Shown here: in pieces, positions 42,566-52,595 of the stretch
Position numbering within the stretch: the stretch's first letter is position 1
How the letters are laid out: each line of letters starts with the position of its first letter
Assembly (NCBI RefSeq): GCF_002934545.1
Contig: NZ_PTJA01000007.1
Span: 1 to 64,000, forward strand
Direction of reading: 5' to 3'
DNA length: 64,000 nucleotides
DNA from: Lacrimispora xylanisolvens
GTDB taxonomy: Bacteria; Bacillota; Clostridia; Lachnospirales; Lachnospiraceae
Position numbers and translations under genes: made by a program
Notes under the pieces: model-generated
What the model saw: the letters and a program-made list of their open reading frames with translations, nothing else
Database searches by the model: none
Told to the model about the DNA's origin: nothing

Positions 42566-42594
42566 ATTTTAGCATAATTTTACAGCTGTGTACA
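42566..42594 (-). promoter_or_regulatory. Candidate promoter of the DUF4321-radC-mre genes
   Basis: On the minus strand TGTACA (42589-42594), a 17-nt spacer and TAAAAT (42566-42571) with an upstream TG (extended -10). It lies 55 nt before the DUF4321 start. The -35 is only a partial match. Confidence 0.45.
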
Positions 42595-42601
42595 CCCCTT
42601 T

Positions 42602-43882
42602 TTACAATACAATCGAACCTGCATCAAGAAGCTTCTGGAGTGACATCAGTATTCCAAGCTTTGCGTGATACCAGGTAAGACCACCCTGAAAATACACTGC
42701 ATATGGAGGTTTAATTGGAGCATCCGCACTTAATTCGATGGAGGATCCCTGTACAAAAGCCCCGGCTGCCATAATGACAGGGGCATCGTATCCGGGCATA
42801 TCCCATGGCTCCGGAGTAACGAAGCTGTCCACCGGTGCTGCAGCCTGGATTCCCTGGCAGAAAGCGATTACGCCTTCCGGATTTCCAAAGGTGACTGCCT
42901 GTATAATATCATGGCGTGACTGGCTGCCGTCAGGTACAACCGGAAAGCCCAGGCTCTCATACACATTGGCTGCAAAAACAGCTCCCTTTAAGGCGCCTGC
43001 GACTACGGTAGGAGAAAGAAACAGTCCCTGATAGAATGACTGATTCAGCCCAAGGCTGGCTCCAACTTCCTTTCCAAGTCCGGGTGCAGTCAGACGATAA
43101 GACGCACGGTCAATACAGTCGGTTCTTCCTGCAATATAACCACCTATGGGAGCAAGACCGCCTCCGGGATTTTTAATCAGGGATCCAACGATCATATCGG
43201 CCCCCACATCAGAAGGTTCTATGCGCTCTACAAACTCACCATAGCAGTTATCTACCATACAGATGACTTCCGGCTTGATTTTTTTAACAAATGCAATCAG
43301 CTCGCCGATTTGCGAAACGGAAAATGTGGGACGGGTATCATATCCTTTGGAACGCTGGATGGTAACCAGACGTGTTTTTTCGTTAATCGCTTTTCCTATG
43401 GATTCATAATCAAAGGTTCCGTCAGGAAGAAGGTCTACCTGACGGTATACGACGCCGTATTCTTTCAGAGAACCAGTACTCTCCCTGATTCCAATCACTT
43501 CCTCCAGAGTATCATAGGGCTTTCCGGCAGGTGATAACAATTCGTCTCCGGGACGAAGGTTTCCGGATAATGCAATAGAAAGTGCATGAGTTCCGCTGAT
43601 TAAATTCGGTCTTACCAGTGCACTTTCCGTATGAAAAACACTGGCGTAAACCGCTTCCAGCGTATCCCTGCCCAGATCATTGTAACCGTAACCAGTCGTT
43701 GCAGCAAAATGAATGTCACTGACCCGGTTTTCCTGCATGGCCTTAATAACCTTCATCTGATTAAATTCTGCATTTTTATCAATCTCTTCAAATCTGGCTT
43801 TTAATTTTTCTTCAATTTTTGTTCCAAAATCCAGCACATTCCGGCTGATCCCAAGCTCCCCATATATACTGTCAATTTCCAT
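42602..43882 (-). CDS. Methionine gamma-lyase-family PLP protein (YnbB type)
   Basis: A 426-residue PLP protein of the group once named aluminium resistance protein. SALVRPNLISGTHALSIALS resembles the phosphate-binding part, and MIVGSLIKNPGGGLAPIGGY has the presumed Schiff-base Lys. DMPGYDAPVIMAAGAFVQGS and the end GGLTWYHAKLGIL are strongly conserved in this group. The true reaction is not established; Cys/Met lyase activity is assumed by fold. It starts 3 nt after miaA's stop, in line with other Firmicutes that keep it next to miaA and mutSL. Confidence 0.9.
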   Translation of the reverse strand: MEIDSIYGELGISRNVLDFGTKIEEKLKARFEEIDKNAEFNQMKVIKAMQENRVSDIHFAATTGYGYNDLGRDTLEAVYASVFHTESALVRPNLISGTHALSIALSGNLRPGDELLSPAGKPYDTLEEVIGIRESTGSLKEYGVVYRQVDLLPDGTFDYESIGKAINEKTRLVTIQRSKGYDTRPTFSVSQIGELIAFVKKIKPEVICMVDNCYGEFVERIEPSDVGADMIVGSLIKNPGGGLAPIGGYIAGRTDCIDRASYRLTAPGLGKEVGASLGLNQSFYQGLFLSPTVVAGALKGAVFAANVYESLGFPVVPDGSQSRHDIIQAVTFGNPEGVIAFCQGIQAAAPVDSFVTPEPWDMPGYDAPVIMAAGAFVQGSSIELSADAPIKPPYAVYFQGGLTWYHAKLGILMSLQKLLDAGSIVL

Positions 43883-43885
43883 GAT

Positions 43886-44836
43886 CTAATCGTTCTCCAA
43901 TCCAATGATCTCATTTGTGTCCAGCACAATCTTTTTTAACACCTGTTCTAAGTCATAGTCAAATTCAGGCAGGTATAAATCCCTGACATCCCGTTCCCGT
44001 TTAAACCAGGTGATCTGCCGTTTGGCAAAATGTCTGGTATCCCGTTTCAGAATATAAACCGCCTCCTCAAGGGTACAGTCTCCCTGAAGATAATCCAGTA
44101 TTTCCTTATATCCCAGTCCCTGCATGGACACCATATTTCTGGTACAGCCCATCTTTTTCAGCCTTTTTACTTCTTCAACCAGCCCCTGTTCCATCATTAA
44201 ATCCACCCGCCGGTCAATTCTCTGATACAAAGTCTCCCGGTCCATGTTTACAGTATAATAAAGGAAATCGTAGGGGGAAGCTTTTTCCCTCTCCCTGCGG
44301 TTATGTTCTGAAATCTTTTCTCCTGTCTGCCGGAAAAACTCAATAGCCCGGATTACCCGCTTCCTGTTGTTGGGATGAATTTCCCCTGCAGCATCGGGAT
44401 CCAGCTTTTGTAGCAGTTCATGCAAGTATTCGCCGCCTTTTTCGTTTCCCAACAGTTCCAGTTCCTCCCGAATGGAGGAGTCTTCCCCGTTATCGGTAAA
44501 ATCAATATCGTAAAGAAGTGCCTGAATGTAGAAGCCGGTACCGCCTGTCACAATAGGAATATTTCCATGAGAGTAAATTGTATTCACTGCATCCTTGGCC
44601 ATTTTCTGAAAAACTGCAACATTAAATTCTTCATCTGGATTTAGGACGTCAATTAAATAATGGGGAACCCCTTTTTTCTCTTCTTCTGTGATCTTGGCAG
44701 ATCCAATGTCCATATGGCGGTAAACCTGCATGGAGTCTGCACTGATAATCTCCCCTCCGATTGCCCGTGCAAGACGAACAGACAAGTCAGTCTTTCCTGC
44801 AGCGGTAGGACCGGTAATTATAATTAATGGTTTCAT
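43886..44836 (-). CDS. miaA: tRNA dimethylallyltransferase
   Basis: A 316-residue MiaA that puts a dimethylallyl group on A37 of tRNAs reading UNN codons. The P-loop is GPTAAGKTDLSVRLA; GEIISADSMQVYRHMDIGSA, VPHYLIDVLNPDEEFNV and IVTGGTGFYIQALLYD are conserved. KRQITWFKRERD is the C-terminal tRNA-binding signature. It overlaps mutL by one base. MiaB, which completes the ms2i6A modification, is encoded two genes upstream in the same transcript. Confidence 0.97.
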   Translation of the reverse strand: MKPLIIITGPTAAGKTDLSVRLARAIGGEIISADSMQVYRHMDIGSAKITEEEKKGVPHYLIDVLNPDEEFNVAVFQKMAKDAVNTIYSHGNIPIVTGGTGFYIQALLYDIDFTDNGEDSSIREELELLGNEKGGEYLHELLQKLDPDAAGEIHPNNRKRVIRAIEFFRQTGEKISEHNRREREKASPYDFLYYTVNMDRETLYQRIDRRVDLMMEQGLVEEVKRLKKMGCTRNMVSMQGLGYKEILDYLQGDCTLEEAVYILKRDTRHFAKRQITWFKRERDVRDLYLPEFDYDLEQVLKKIVLDTNEIIGLEND

Positions 44837-46809
44837 CAGACAATCCTCTTAAATTTCTTTTCTAGTTCATATTTGCTCATGGAAATGATGGTGGGTCTCC
44901 CATGGGGGCAGGCGTAGGGATTTTCCAGTTTCAGAAGCTGGTCAATCAGTTCATTGGCTTCTGCTGCTGAAAGAGAATTTCCTCCCTTTACTGCCGCTTT
45001 GCAGGACATGGAAGCCACCTTTTCATATATAATACCCGGATTATTAAATGACATATCATCGGACAAACCGTCAATCATTTCAATCAGAAGTTCTTTTTTT
45101 GCAATGGAAAAAAGATTGGCAGGTACCCCTCTTACTGCAAATTCTCTCCCGCCAAACGGTTCGATCTCAAAACCCATATCTGTAAAAACGGATAAATGCC
45201 GGTTCAGGAGAAGTTCTTCATTCCGGTTTAAGGTCAGAATAATGGGAGGATTAATCACCTGGGAAGTATATTCCCTGGTTTTAAGTGTTGCCATGGTTTT
45301 CTCATATAAAACCTTTTCATGGGCTGCATGCTGATCAATAATATAAAGCTGGTCAGAAAATTCCACCAGCCAGTAAGTATCAAATACCTGACCGATTAAT
45401 TTATGCTTTTTGCGGGACTCTGCTTCCAATAGCTTACCGTCAAATAAATCCAGCTGTTCTGCTTTTTGTTCCTGCTTTTGTTCCTGCTTTTGCTCCTGTT
45501 GTGAATCATGTATCATTTCACTCTGCTTCACAGACTCCGGCTGGCTCACAGAACGGATTTCTTCTGACACGGAAGCCGGTGGCGCAAGCCAGTTTTCTTC
45601 CAGCGTATTTGCTTCTTTCACAGCTTCAGGCTGGGGAGGAACCAGTCGTTTTGGAAAAGGAGTTCCGTCAGAAAGCTTTTTTTCCTGAGAAGCAGCTGTC
45701 TGGTTTAACGCCATCAGCCTCTGATTTTCAAAAGGCTCCGGTGTGGGCTGAAACTTCTTTCCAGGCATTGCCTCTTTGGTTTCTTCCCCTTTTTTAGCCA
45801 GGCTGACCTCCGGTATCAATTCTTTATGGGCAAGAGCATTGGCCACCGCCTGATAAACCATATGGTAAATCATCTCTCCGTCGCGAAAACGAAGTTCCAT
45901 TTTGGTGGGGTGAACATTCACATCAAGCAGTTCCGGTTCTATGGTAAAATGAAGCATGGTAAATGGATACTTGTGCTGCATCATAAACGGCCGGTAAGCT
46001 TCTTCAATTGCCCGTGATATAATACTGCTTTTTATAAATCTTCCATTGATAAAATAATTTTCATAATTGCGGTTGCCTCTGGCAATCACCGGTTTTCCGA
46101 TAAAACCATGGACGGTAACCTCTCCTTTTTTTACGGAAACTTCTAAAAGGTTAGAGGCTATCTCTCTGCCAAATACCGTATATATAATATCTTTCAGATT
46201 ATGGTTGCCGGAGGTGTGAAGCTTGTTCTGATTGTTCTGTATGAAACGTATGGATACCTCCGGGTGGGATAATGCCAGCTTTTCTACCAGATCAGCCACA
46301 TGAGCACCTTCCGTAACCGGAGTTTTTAAAAACTTTTTTCTTGCCGGAGTATTAAAAAACAAGTTTCTGGCAATGAAGGTGGTTCCCTCAGGCGCTCCGA
46401 TTTCTTCGATAGAGCGTTCAATACCGCCTTCAATCTGATATCTGGTTCCGGTTAATCCCACACTGGTTTTCGTAATAATTTCCACCTGGGAAACAGAGGC
46501 GATACTGGCAAGAGCCTCACCCCGAAAGCCTAAGGACGATACGGTAAACAGATCCTCAACGGATTTAATCTTACTGGTAGAATGGCGCAGGAAAGCAAGG
46601 GAAACCTCTTCCTTTGGGATACCGCAGCCATTATCCGTCACACGGATAAATGTGGTTCCCCCTTCTTTGATTTCCACCGTAACAGCCGTTGCCTTTGCAT
46701 CAATTGCGTTCTCCAAAAGCTCCTTTACCACAGAAGCAGGGCGCTCAACCACTTCTCCTGCTGCTATTTTATTAATCGTATTTTGATCCAGTACGGTTAT
46801 ATTTGCCAT
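44836..46809 (-). CDS. mutL: DNA mismatch repair protein MutL
   Basis: A 657-residue MutL. The N-terminal GHKL ATPase has VVKELLENAIDAKAT, VTDNGCGIPKEEV, GFRGEALASIASVS and FFNTPARKKFLK. A charged, Gln/Glu-rich linker (about 335-465) contains three EQK-based repeats. The C-terminal domain has DQHAAHEKVLYE, the metal-dependent endonuclease motif of MutL proteins in bacteria lacking MutH, and PYACPHGRPT at the end. It therefore nicks the strand itself. It follows mutS by 20 nt. Confidence 0.97.
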   Translation of the reverse strand: MANITVLDQNTINKIAAGEVVERPASVVKELLENAIDAKATAVTVEIKEGGTTFIRVTDNGCGIPKEEVSLAFLRHSTSKIKSVEDLFTVSSLGFRGEALASIASVSQVEIITKTSVGLTGTRYQIEGGIERSIEEIGAPEGTTFIARNLFFNTPARKKFLKTPVTEGAHVADLVEKLALSHPEVSIRFIQNNQNKLHTSGNHNLKDIIYTVFGREIASNLLEVSVKKGEVTVHGFIGKPVIARGNRNYENYFINGRFIKSSIISRAIEEAYRPFMMQHKYPFTMLHFTIEPELLDVNVHPTKMELRFRDGEMIYHMVYQAVANALAHKELIPEVSLAKKGEETKEAMPGKKFQPTPEPFENQRLMALNQTAASQEKKLSDGTPFPKRLVPPQPEAVKEANTLEENWLAPPASVSEEIRSVSQPESVKQSEMIHDSQQEQKQEQKQEQKAEQLDLFDGKLLEAESRKKHKLIGQVFDTYWLVEFSDQLYIIDQHAAHEKVLYEKTMATLKTREYTSQVINPPIILTLNRNEELLLNRHLSVFTDMGFEIEPFGGREFAVRGVPANLFSIAKKELLIEMIDGLSDDMSFNNPGIIYEKVASMSCKAAVKGGNSLSAAEANELIDQLLKLENPYACPHGRPTIISMSKYELEKKFKRIV

Positions 46810-46829
46810 GGCACCTGCTCCTTTTTTTT

Positions 46830-49484
46830 CTATTGCCAGCGATTTTTTAATTTGGTCTGCAGACGGTATAACGTATTCAGGGCATCTATGGGTGTCATAT
46901 TGCCCAGCTCAAGTTCCCCTAATTCCCGGATAATATCGTCATCCTTTACCGTATCAAACAGTGACATCTGCTGTAAATCCACTTCATCCGGCTTTGGAAC
47001 AGCCTTTCGCTGGGTTATGCCCCCATTTGCTTCCGCAATTTCTTTCGCTTTTGCCGTAATATCCGCATCGCTTAACTCTGCAAGCAGTTCCTTTGCTCTG
47101 ATTATGACAGTATCGGGAACTCCAGCCAGCTTCGCAACCTGGATTCCATAGCTTTTGTCGGCTCCGCCTTTAATAATTTTTCTTAGGAAAACAATGTCAT
47201 CGCCCTGTTCTTTCACAGCGATGCAATAGTTATTGACCCCGCTCATGGTTCCTTCCAATTCGGTAAGTTCATGATAATGAGTGGCAAACAGCGTCTTTGC
47301 ACCAAGAAGCTTTTGGTTGCTGATATGCTCCACTACCGCCCATGCAATACTCAGACCGTCGAACGTACTGGTTCCTCTTCCAATCTCATCCAGAACAATC
47401 AGACTGTTTTTAGTGGCATTTCTAAGAATATTGGCAACCTCTGTCATCTCCACCATAAAGGTACTCTGACCGGAGGCCAGATCATCAGAAGCTCCCACCC
47501 TGGTAAAGATCCGGTCACAGATTCCTATGTTCGCTTCATCGGCAGGGACAAAACAGCCAATCTGAGCCATCAGTACAATCAAAGCCGTCTGCCTCATGTA
47601 AGTTGATTTTCCTGCCATGTTAGGACCGGTTATAATGGACAGCCTGTTTTTGCCGTTGTCCAGATAAACGTCATTGGATACAAACATATCGTCCCGAAGC
47701 ATCTTTTCTACCACCGGATGACGTCCGTTTTTAATATCAATGATACCTTTTTCATTAATCTGGGGTTTTACATAATTGTTTCTCGTCGCAACAGAGGATA
47801 AGGAAACCAGCACATCAATGCCTGCAATGGCTCTGGCGCTTTTTTGAATTCTCAGTACCTTGGAAGCAATGGTATCACGGACTTCACAAAACAGGTCATA
47901 TTCCAAGGAAAAAAGCTTATCTTCAGCCCCCAGTATGATGTCTTCCAGTTCCTTCAGCTCATTGGTGGTATAACGCTCTGCATTGGCCAGCGTCTGCTTT
48001 CTGATAAAATAATCCGGCACAAGATCCTTAAAGGAATTGGTCACTTCAAAATAGTAACCAAATACTTTGTTATATTTTACTTTCAGATTCTTGATGCCGC
48101 TTTTTTCTTTTTCTTTTGCCTCTAAATCTGCCAGCCAGGTTTTTCCTTCTGTTTTTGCACTGCGAAGCTTATCTGCCTCTTCATGAAAACCTTCCCGAAT
48201 GATTCCGCCCTCCCGAATGGAAACAGGCGGGTCTTCTATAATTGCACGCTCGATATAATCCTTAATATCATCAAGGGGATCCAGTTCGTTATATAAATCA
48301 GTTAGAAGTTCGCTGGTAAATTCCTTCAGCAGCGTTTTAATATGGGGAAGCATCTCCAGTGAACTCTTAAATGCAATTAAATCTCTTGGATTTGCGGTCT
48401 TATAGCTGATCCTTCCGATCAGACGTTCCAGATCATAGATGGGATTTAAATACTCACCAATCTCTTCTCTGGATATGTAATTCATGTTCAGCTCTTCAAT
48501 GGCATTCTGACGCCCGATAATCTCAGATTTATGAATCAGAGGCTGTTCCACATAGGTACGCAGCATTCTGGCTCCCATAGCCGTTTTGGTGCGGTCAAGA
48601 ACCCATAAAAGACTTCCCCTTTTCTGCTTTTCCCTAAGGGTTTCAAGAAGCTCTAAGTTTCTTCTGGTAGAAGTATCGATTATCATGTACTGCCCGGTGG
48701 AATAAGGTGTGATCGTCGTGATATGGGACAGGCTGCTTTTCTGGGTCTCATACATGTACTGCATCACTGCACCGGCTGCAATTACACCCATATCGTAATC
48801 ATCAAGCCCAAGCCCGGTAAGGGTGCCTACCTGATAATGCTCACGTAAAATTTTTCTGCAGACTTCGTCGGAAAAATAATGATGATCCAGAGATGAAATA
48901 ACAGTTTGATAACGGTTTTTTATATCTTCAATGTCCACGCCTGATACATAAAAGGCTTCATTGCAAATGATCTCAGAAGGTGTAAATTTGTTGATTTCAT
49001 CAATCAGCTCCCGATCAGATTCCACCTGTGTCACCAGAAAGTCACCGGTACTGATATCGGTCACCGCAATTCCAAATGCTTCTCCGATGTAAACAACTCC
49101 CATCAGATAATTGTTTCTTGTTTCATCAAGAGCCTGCGCGCTGGTTATGGTTCCGGGAGTTACCACACGGATTACTTCCCGCTTTACAAGTCCCTTCGCC
49201 TGTCTGGGATCTTCCATCTGTTCGGCGATGGCGACTTTGTATCCCTTTTGTACCAGACGGTTTAAATAGGTTTCTACAGCATGATGAGGAACGCCGCACA
49301 TAGGTGCCCGTTCCTCTAATCCGCATTCTTTACCTGTTAAAGTTATTTCCAGCTCTCTGGATACCGTAATCGCATCTTCAAAAAACATTTCATAAAAGTC
49401 ACCCAGTCTGTAAAATAAAAGACATCCTGGGTATTCTTTTTTTGTTTCCAAATAATGAGCCATCATTGGCGATAATCCAGCCAT
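46830..49484 (-). CDS. mutS: DNA mismatch repair protein MutS
   Basis: An 884-residue MutS1, the mismatch sensor. The reading wedge is FYEMFF (Phe30-x-Glu32). The Walker A motif is GPNMAGKST (620-628), with SGQSTFMVEMTE and IVLDEIGRGTSTFDG after it. The C-terminus has the helical dimer segment. Length and motifs are normal. It lies between miaB and mutL in one probable operon. Confidence 0.98.
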   Translation of the reverse strand: MAGLSPMMAHYLETKKEYPGCLLFYRLGDFYEMFFEDAITVSRELEITLTGKECGLEERAPMCGVPHHAVETYLNRLVQKGYKVAIAEQMEDPRQAKGLVKREVIRVVTPGTITSAQALDETRNNYLMGVVYIGEAFGIAVTDISTGDFLVTQVESDRELIDEINKFTPSEIICNEAFYVSGVDIEDIKNRYQTVISSLDHHYFSDEVCRKILREHYQVGTLTGLGLDDYDMGVIAAGAVMQYMYETQKSSLSHITTITPYSTGQYMIIDTSTRRNLELLETLREKQKRGSLLWVLDRTKTAMGARMLRTYVEQPLIHKSEIIGRQNAIEELNMNYISREEIGEYLNPIYDLERLIGRISYKTANPRDLIAFKSSLEMLPHIKTLLKEFTSELLTDLYNELDPLDDIKDYIERAIIEDPPVSIREGGIIREGFHEEADKLRSAKTEGKTWLADLEAKEKEKSGIKNLKVKYNKVFGYYFEVTNSFKDLVPDYFIRKQTLANAERYTTNELKELEDIILGAEDKLFSLEYDLFCEVRDTIASKVLRIQKSARAIAGIDVLVSLSSVATRNNYVKPQINEKGIIDIKNGRHPVVEKMLRDDMFVSNDVYLDNGKNRLSIITGPNMAGKSTYMRQTALIVLMAQIGCFVPADEANIGICDRIFTRVGASDDLASGQSTFMVEMTEVANILRNATKNSLIVLDEIGRGTSTFDGLSIAWAVVEHISNQKLLGAKTLFATHYHELTELEGTMSGVNNYCIAVKEQGDDIVFLRKIIKGGADKSYGIQVAKLAGVPDTVIIRAKELLAELSDADITAKAKEIAEANGGITQRKAVPKPDEVDLQQMSLFDTVKDDDIIRELGELELGNMTPIDALNTLYRLQTKLKNRWQ

Positions 49485-49511
49485 TCTCTTTTGTTTCCTC
49501 TTTTCTTCTGT

Positions 49512-50954
49512 TTATGGTCTTAACGTTCCCATATAGTAAAATCCCTTTGATTCATCAAGATATACGTCCACTATTTTTCCGATCAGAGAAGGATCTCCTT
49601 TAAAATGGACTGTTGTGTTGCTGCTTAACCGTCCGGTTAAATAGCCTTCTTTATGGTCATTTACTTCCTCTGCCAGAACCTTCTGAACCGTATGAACTTC
49701 TCTGCCGCAAACTTCAGATGAAATCTGCTGGACTAAGGACAGCAATCTGTCAAACCGGTCCTTTATAACCTCATCCGGTATCTGGTCTTCCATTTTCGCT
49801 GCCGGTGTTCCGGTACGTTTGGAATAGATGAAGGTAAAGGCACTGTCAAAGCGTACTTTTCTCACAACGTCTAAAGTTTCTAAAAAGTCTTCCTCCGTTT
49901 CCCCTGGGAACCCTACAATAATGTCGGTTGTAATAGAGATATCCGGCATGGCAGTACGAATTTTATCCACAAGATCCAGATATTTTTCTTTTGTATATCT
50001 CCGGTTCATCAGCTTTAAGATCCGGCTGCTTCCTGACTGGAGAGGAAGATGAATATGACGGCATACTTTTTTAGAATTTTTCATCGTCTCAATCAGTTCA
50101 TCGGATAAATCCTTTGGATGGGACGTCATAAAACGGATGCGCTCCAAACCTTCCACCTCATCTGCCTGGGAAAGAAGATTTGCAAAGCTGACAGGCTCTT
50201 CCAGTGTTTTTCCATAGGAATTAACATTCTGTCCCAGCAGCATGATTTCTACCACACCGTCATCTGCAAGTCCTTTGATCTCAGTAATAATGTCTTTGGG
50301 GCTCCGGCTGCGCTCTCTTCCTCTTACGTAAGGTACGATACAATAGCTGCAGAAATTATCACAGCCAAACATGATGTTAACCCCGGACTTAAACGAATAT
50401 TTTCTGTCTGCCGGAAGATCTTCCACCACCTGGTCTGTTCCCTTCCAGATGTCAACCACCATCTTTTTGGCTTCCAGACGCTGGTATAAAAGCTCTGCCA
50501 GCTTATAGATGTTATGAGTACCAAAAATGACGTCTACAAACCGGTAGCTCTTTTTAATCTTTTCTACCACATCCTCTTCCTGCATCATACATCCGCAAAG
50601 TGCGATCATCATATCAGGATTTTTCTTTTTCAGGCTGTTTAAAACTCCAAGTCTTCCGTAAACCTTCAGATTGGCATTCTCTCTTACCGTACAGGTATTA
50701 TAAAGAACAAAATCCGCTTCTTCGGTATCTGTCTGTACAAACCCCACAGCTTCTAAAATCCCTTCAAGCTTTTCGGAATCTCTGGAATTCATCTGACAGC
50801 CAAAAGTCTGGGTGCAAAACGTCATGGGGCGTCCAAGCTCTTCACTCCGGCGTTTTACATACCCGCTGACTTTTGCCATAAAATAATATTGTCTTTCAGG
50901 TTCTCTTACTGGTACTTCCCCTGTTAAATCTATCTGATCTATATCAATCTGCAT
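49512..50954 (-). CDS. miaB: tRNA-2-methylthio-N6-dimethylallyladenosine synthase
   Basis: A 480-residue radical-SAM methylthiotransferase. The N-terminal UPF0004 domain uses Cys53 (TFGCQMN), Cys88 (NTCTVREN) and Cys122 (LCGCMMQ) for the second iron-sulfur cluster. The SAM cluster is MFGCDNFCSYCIVPY (Cys198, Cys202, Cys205). GFPGETEEDF and a C-terminal TRAM domain follow. It methylthiolates i6A37 in tRNA. It has ~40 residues before the first domain, as in other Clostridia. It is the first gene after a strong promoter. Confidence 0.96.
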   Translation of the reverse strand: MQIDIDQIDLTGEVPVREPERQYYFMAKVSGYVKRRSEELGRPMTFCTQTFGCQMNSRDSEKLEGILEAVGFVQTDTEEADFVLYNTCTVRENANLKVYGRLGVLNSLKKKNPDMMIALCGCMMQEEDVVEKIKKSYRFVDVIFGTHNIYKLAELLYQRLEAKKMVVDIWKGTDQVVEDLPADRKYSFKSGVNIMFGCDNFCSYCIVPYVRGRERSRSPKDIITEIKGLADDGVVEIMLLGQNVNSYGKTLEEPVSFANLLSQADEVEGLERIRFMTSHPKDLSDELIETMKNSKKVCRHIHLPLQSGSSRILKLMNRRYTKEKYLDLVDKIRTAMPDISITTDIIVGFPGETEEDFLETLDVVRKVRFDSAFTFIYSKRTGTPAAKMEDQIPDEVIKDRFDRLLSLVQQISSEVCGREVHTVQKVLAEEVNDHKEGYLTGRLSSNTTVHFKGDPSLIGKIVDVYLDESKGFYYMGTLRP

Positions 50955-51004
50955 CTGAAAAAATCCCTTTCATTCGTTCTGTTTTTAAACCCTTTATCAA
51001 AAGC

Positions 51005-51033
51005 ATTTTACATGAAACACCATAAAATGTCAA
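51005..51033 (-). promoter_or_regulatory. Promoter of miaB-mutS-mutL-miaA
   Basis: On the minus strand a perfect TTGACA (51028-51033), a 17-nt spacer and TAAAAT (51005-51010), 50 nt before the miaB start. Confidence 0.8.
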
Positions 51034-51083
51034 CTTTGCCAGACAGTTCTCCCGATTTTTTGAACCCGCAGCCAACAGCCTTT

Positions 51084-52595
51084 TTAGTTAGAAGACCGAA
51101 CCGTAACAGGCTCTGCTCCCACATTCTGGGTAAAGAACTCATCATGTTCTACTAACAACATGGCCGGCTGAAATTTCAGTATCAGGTTTTCAATCTGAAT
51201 TCTGGAGTATACATCGATAAAGTTTAATGGTTCGTCCCATATATAAAGGTGAGCCTGTTCACATAAACTGCGTGCAATTAAAACTTTTTTCTTTTGTCCT
51301 TCACTAAATGATTCCATGGGTTTTTGAAATTGTTCCCTTGAAAAATCCAGTTTCCTTAAAAGCGCTTTAAACAGGGAATCCTCTACTGAGCATTGTATTC
51401 CGTATTCTGTCAGACTTCCCTTTAAAAAGGAGGTGTCCTGGGAAACGTAGGAGATCTTCATTCCGCTTGCAGTTTCAATTGTCCCCTGGTAATCAATGGG
51501 ATCACCCGCTGCTTTATTACCCAGAATCAATTTAAGAATGGTTGTCTTTCCGCTGCCGTTTTTCCCCTGAAGGGATATTCTCTGTCCCTGTTCAAGGCTT
51601 AGGCTGACCGGCTCGCACACCGGACCCTGGTAAAACGGAACAATATCTTTTAAAACAAGAAGTCTTCCGGAATGATGCTTTAGTGGATACAGCTTTAAAT
51701 TTTCTGCTTCCTCAATATTTTTTAACAGACCCTTTTTATCATCAATTGCCTGGTTCTGTCTGCGCTCCAGATTTTTTCTGCGCATCTGCATGCGCCTTGA
51801 CTTTTCTCCCACATAGGCTCTTGTATCAATGGACTTTTCGTGAATCATTGATTTTTTTCCTATTTTTGTGGATTCTACTTTATCCGCCCATTCTCCTGAT
51901 TGTCTGGCTGCTGCTTCCAGATGCCGGATATCCTTTTTTAACCGTTCATTTTCCGACTGTTCATATTGATCTTTTCTCTGGCGGTTTTCGTACCACACGG
52001 AGAAGTTGCCTTTTTGAACCTCAATGTCAGCTCGGTTAATGGATAAAATATGGTCTACCGAATCATCTAAAAACTTACGGTCGTGGGATACCAGAATAAA
52101 CCCTTTCTTGCTGTTTAAATACTGACTGACCAATTCCCTTCCTTCCCTGTCCAAATGATTGGTGGGCTCATCAATCAGAAGGAAATTGCCCTCGCGCAAA
52201 AACAACGCTGCCAGTAAAACCTTGGTCCGTTCTCCGTTTGACAGTGTATTGTAGGACCGGTAAAGCACATCCTCTGAAACCTGAAGCTTTGTCAGCTCTC
52301 TTTTTATCTCCCAGTATGGACAGTCGCCCAGAATGGAATTGATGATATCAAGGGTCTGTGCTTCCTTGTCCTCCACTTCATAGGGAAAGTAATCAAATGT
52401 AACGCTTGATACAATACTTCCTGTATATTCCATCCGGTTCATAAGAAGATTTAAAAATGTAGTCTTCCCCCGCCCGTTTCTTCCTGTAAAACCAAGCTTC
52501 CAGTCTGTATCCAGCTGAAACGTAGCGTGTTCAAATACTGGATCACTGCTTCCTTCGTAAGTAAACGAAAGATCTGTAACCTGAATCAATGACAT
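51084..52595 (-). CDS. ABC-F ribosome protection protein, Lsa type
   Basis: A 503-residue soluble ABC-F protein with two ATPase cassettes and no membrane domain. Cassette 1 has GRNGRGKTT, LSNGERTKVLL and LLIDEPTNHLD; cassette 2 has GKNGSGKTT, FSEGQKKKVLIA and IWDEPLNFIDV. The interdomain linker is basic and helical. The end IWDEPLN-F-DVYSR and overall length fit the Lsa/Vga-like group, which remove lincosamides, streptogramin A and pleuromutilins from ribosomes. I chose the ATG at 52595, six bases after GGAGGG; the frame is open to 52694 but lacks a start signal. A drug-sensing leader lies upstream. Spectrum is inferred. Confidence 0.85.
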   Translation of the reverse strand: MSLIQVTDLSFTYEGSSDPVFEHATFQLDTDWKLGFTGRNGRGKTTFLNLLMNRMEYTGSIVSSVTFDYFPYEVEDKEAQTLDIINSILGDCPYWEIKRELTKLQVSEDVLYRSYNTLSNGERTKVLLAALFLREGNFLLIDEPTNHLDREGRELVSQYLNSKKGFILVSHDRKFLDDSVDHILSINRADIEVQKGNFSVWYENRQRKDQYEQSENERLKKDIRHLEAAARQSGEWADKVESTKIGKKSMIHEKSIDTRAYVGEKSRRMQMRRKNLERRQNQAIDDKKGLLKNIEEAENLKLYPLKHHSGRLLVLKDIVPFYQGPVCEPVSLSLEQGQRISLQGKNGSGKTTILKLILGNKAAGDPIDYQGTIETASGMKISYVSQDTSFLKGSLTEYGIQCSVEDSLFKALLRKLDFSREQFQKPMESFSEGQKKKVLIARSLCEQAHLYIWDEPLNFIDVYSRIQIENLILKFQPAMLLVEHDEFFTQNVGAEPVTVRSSN

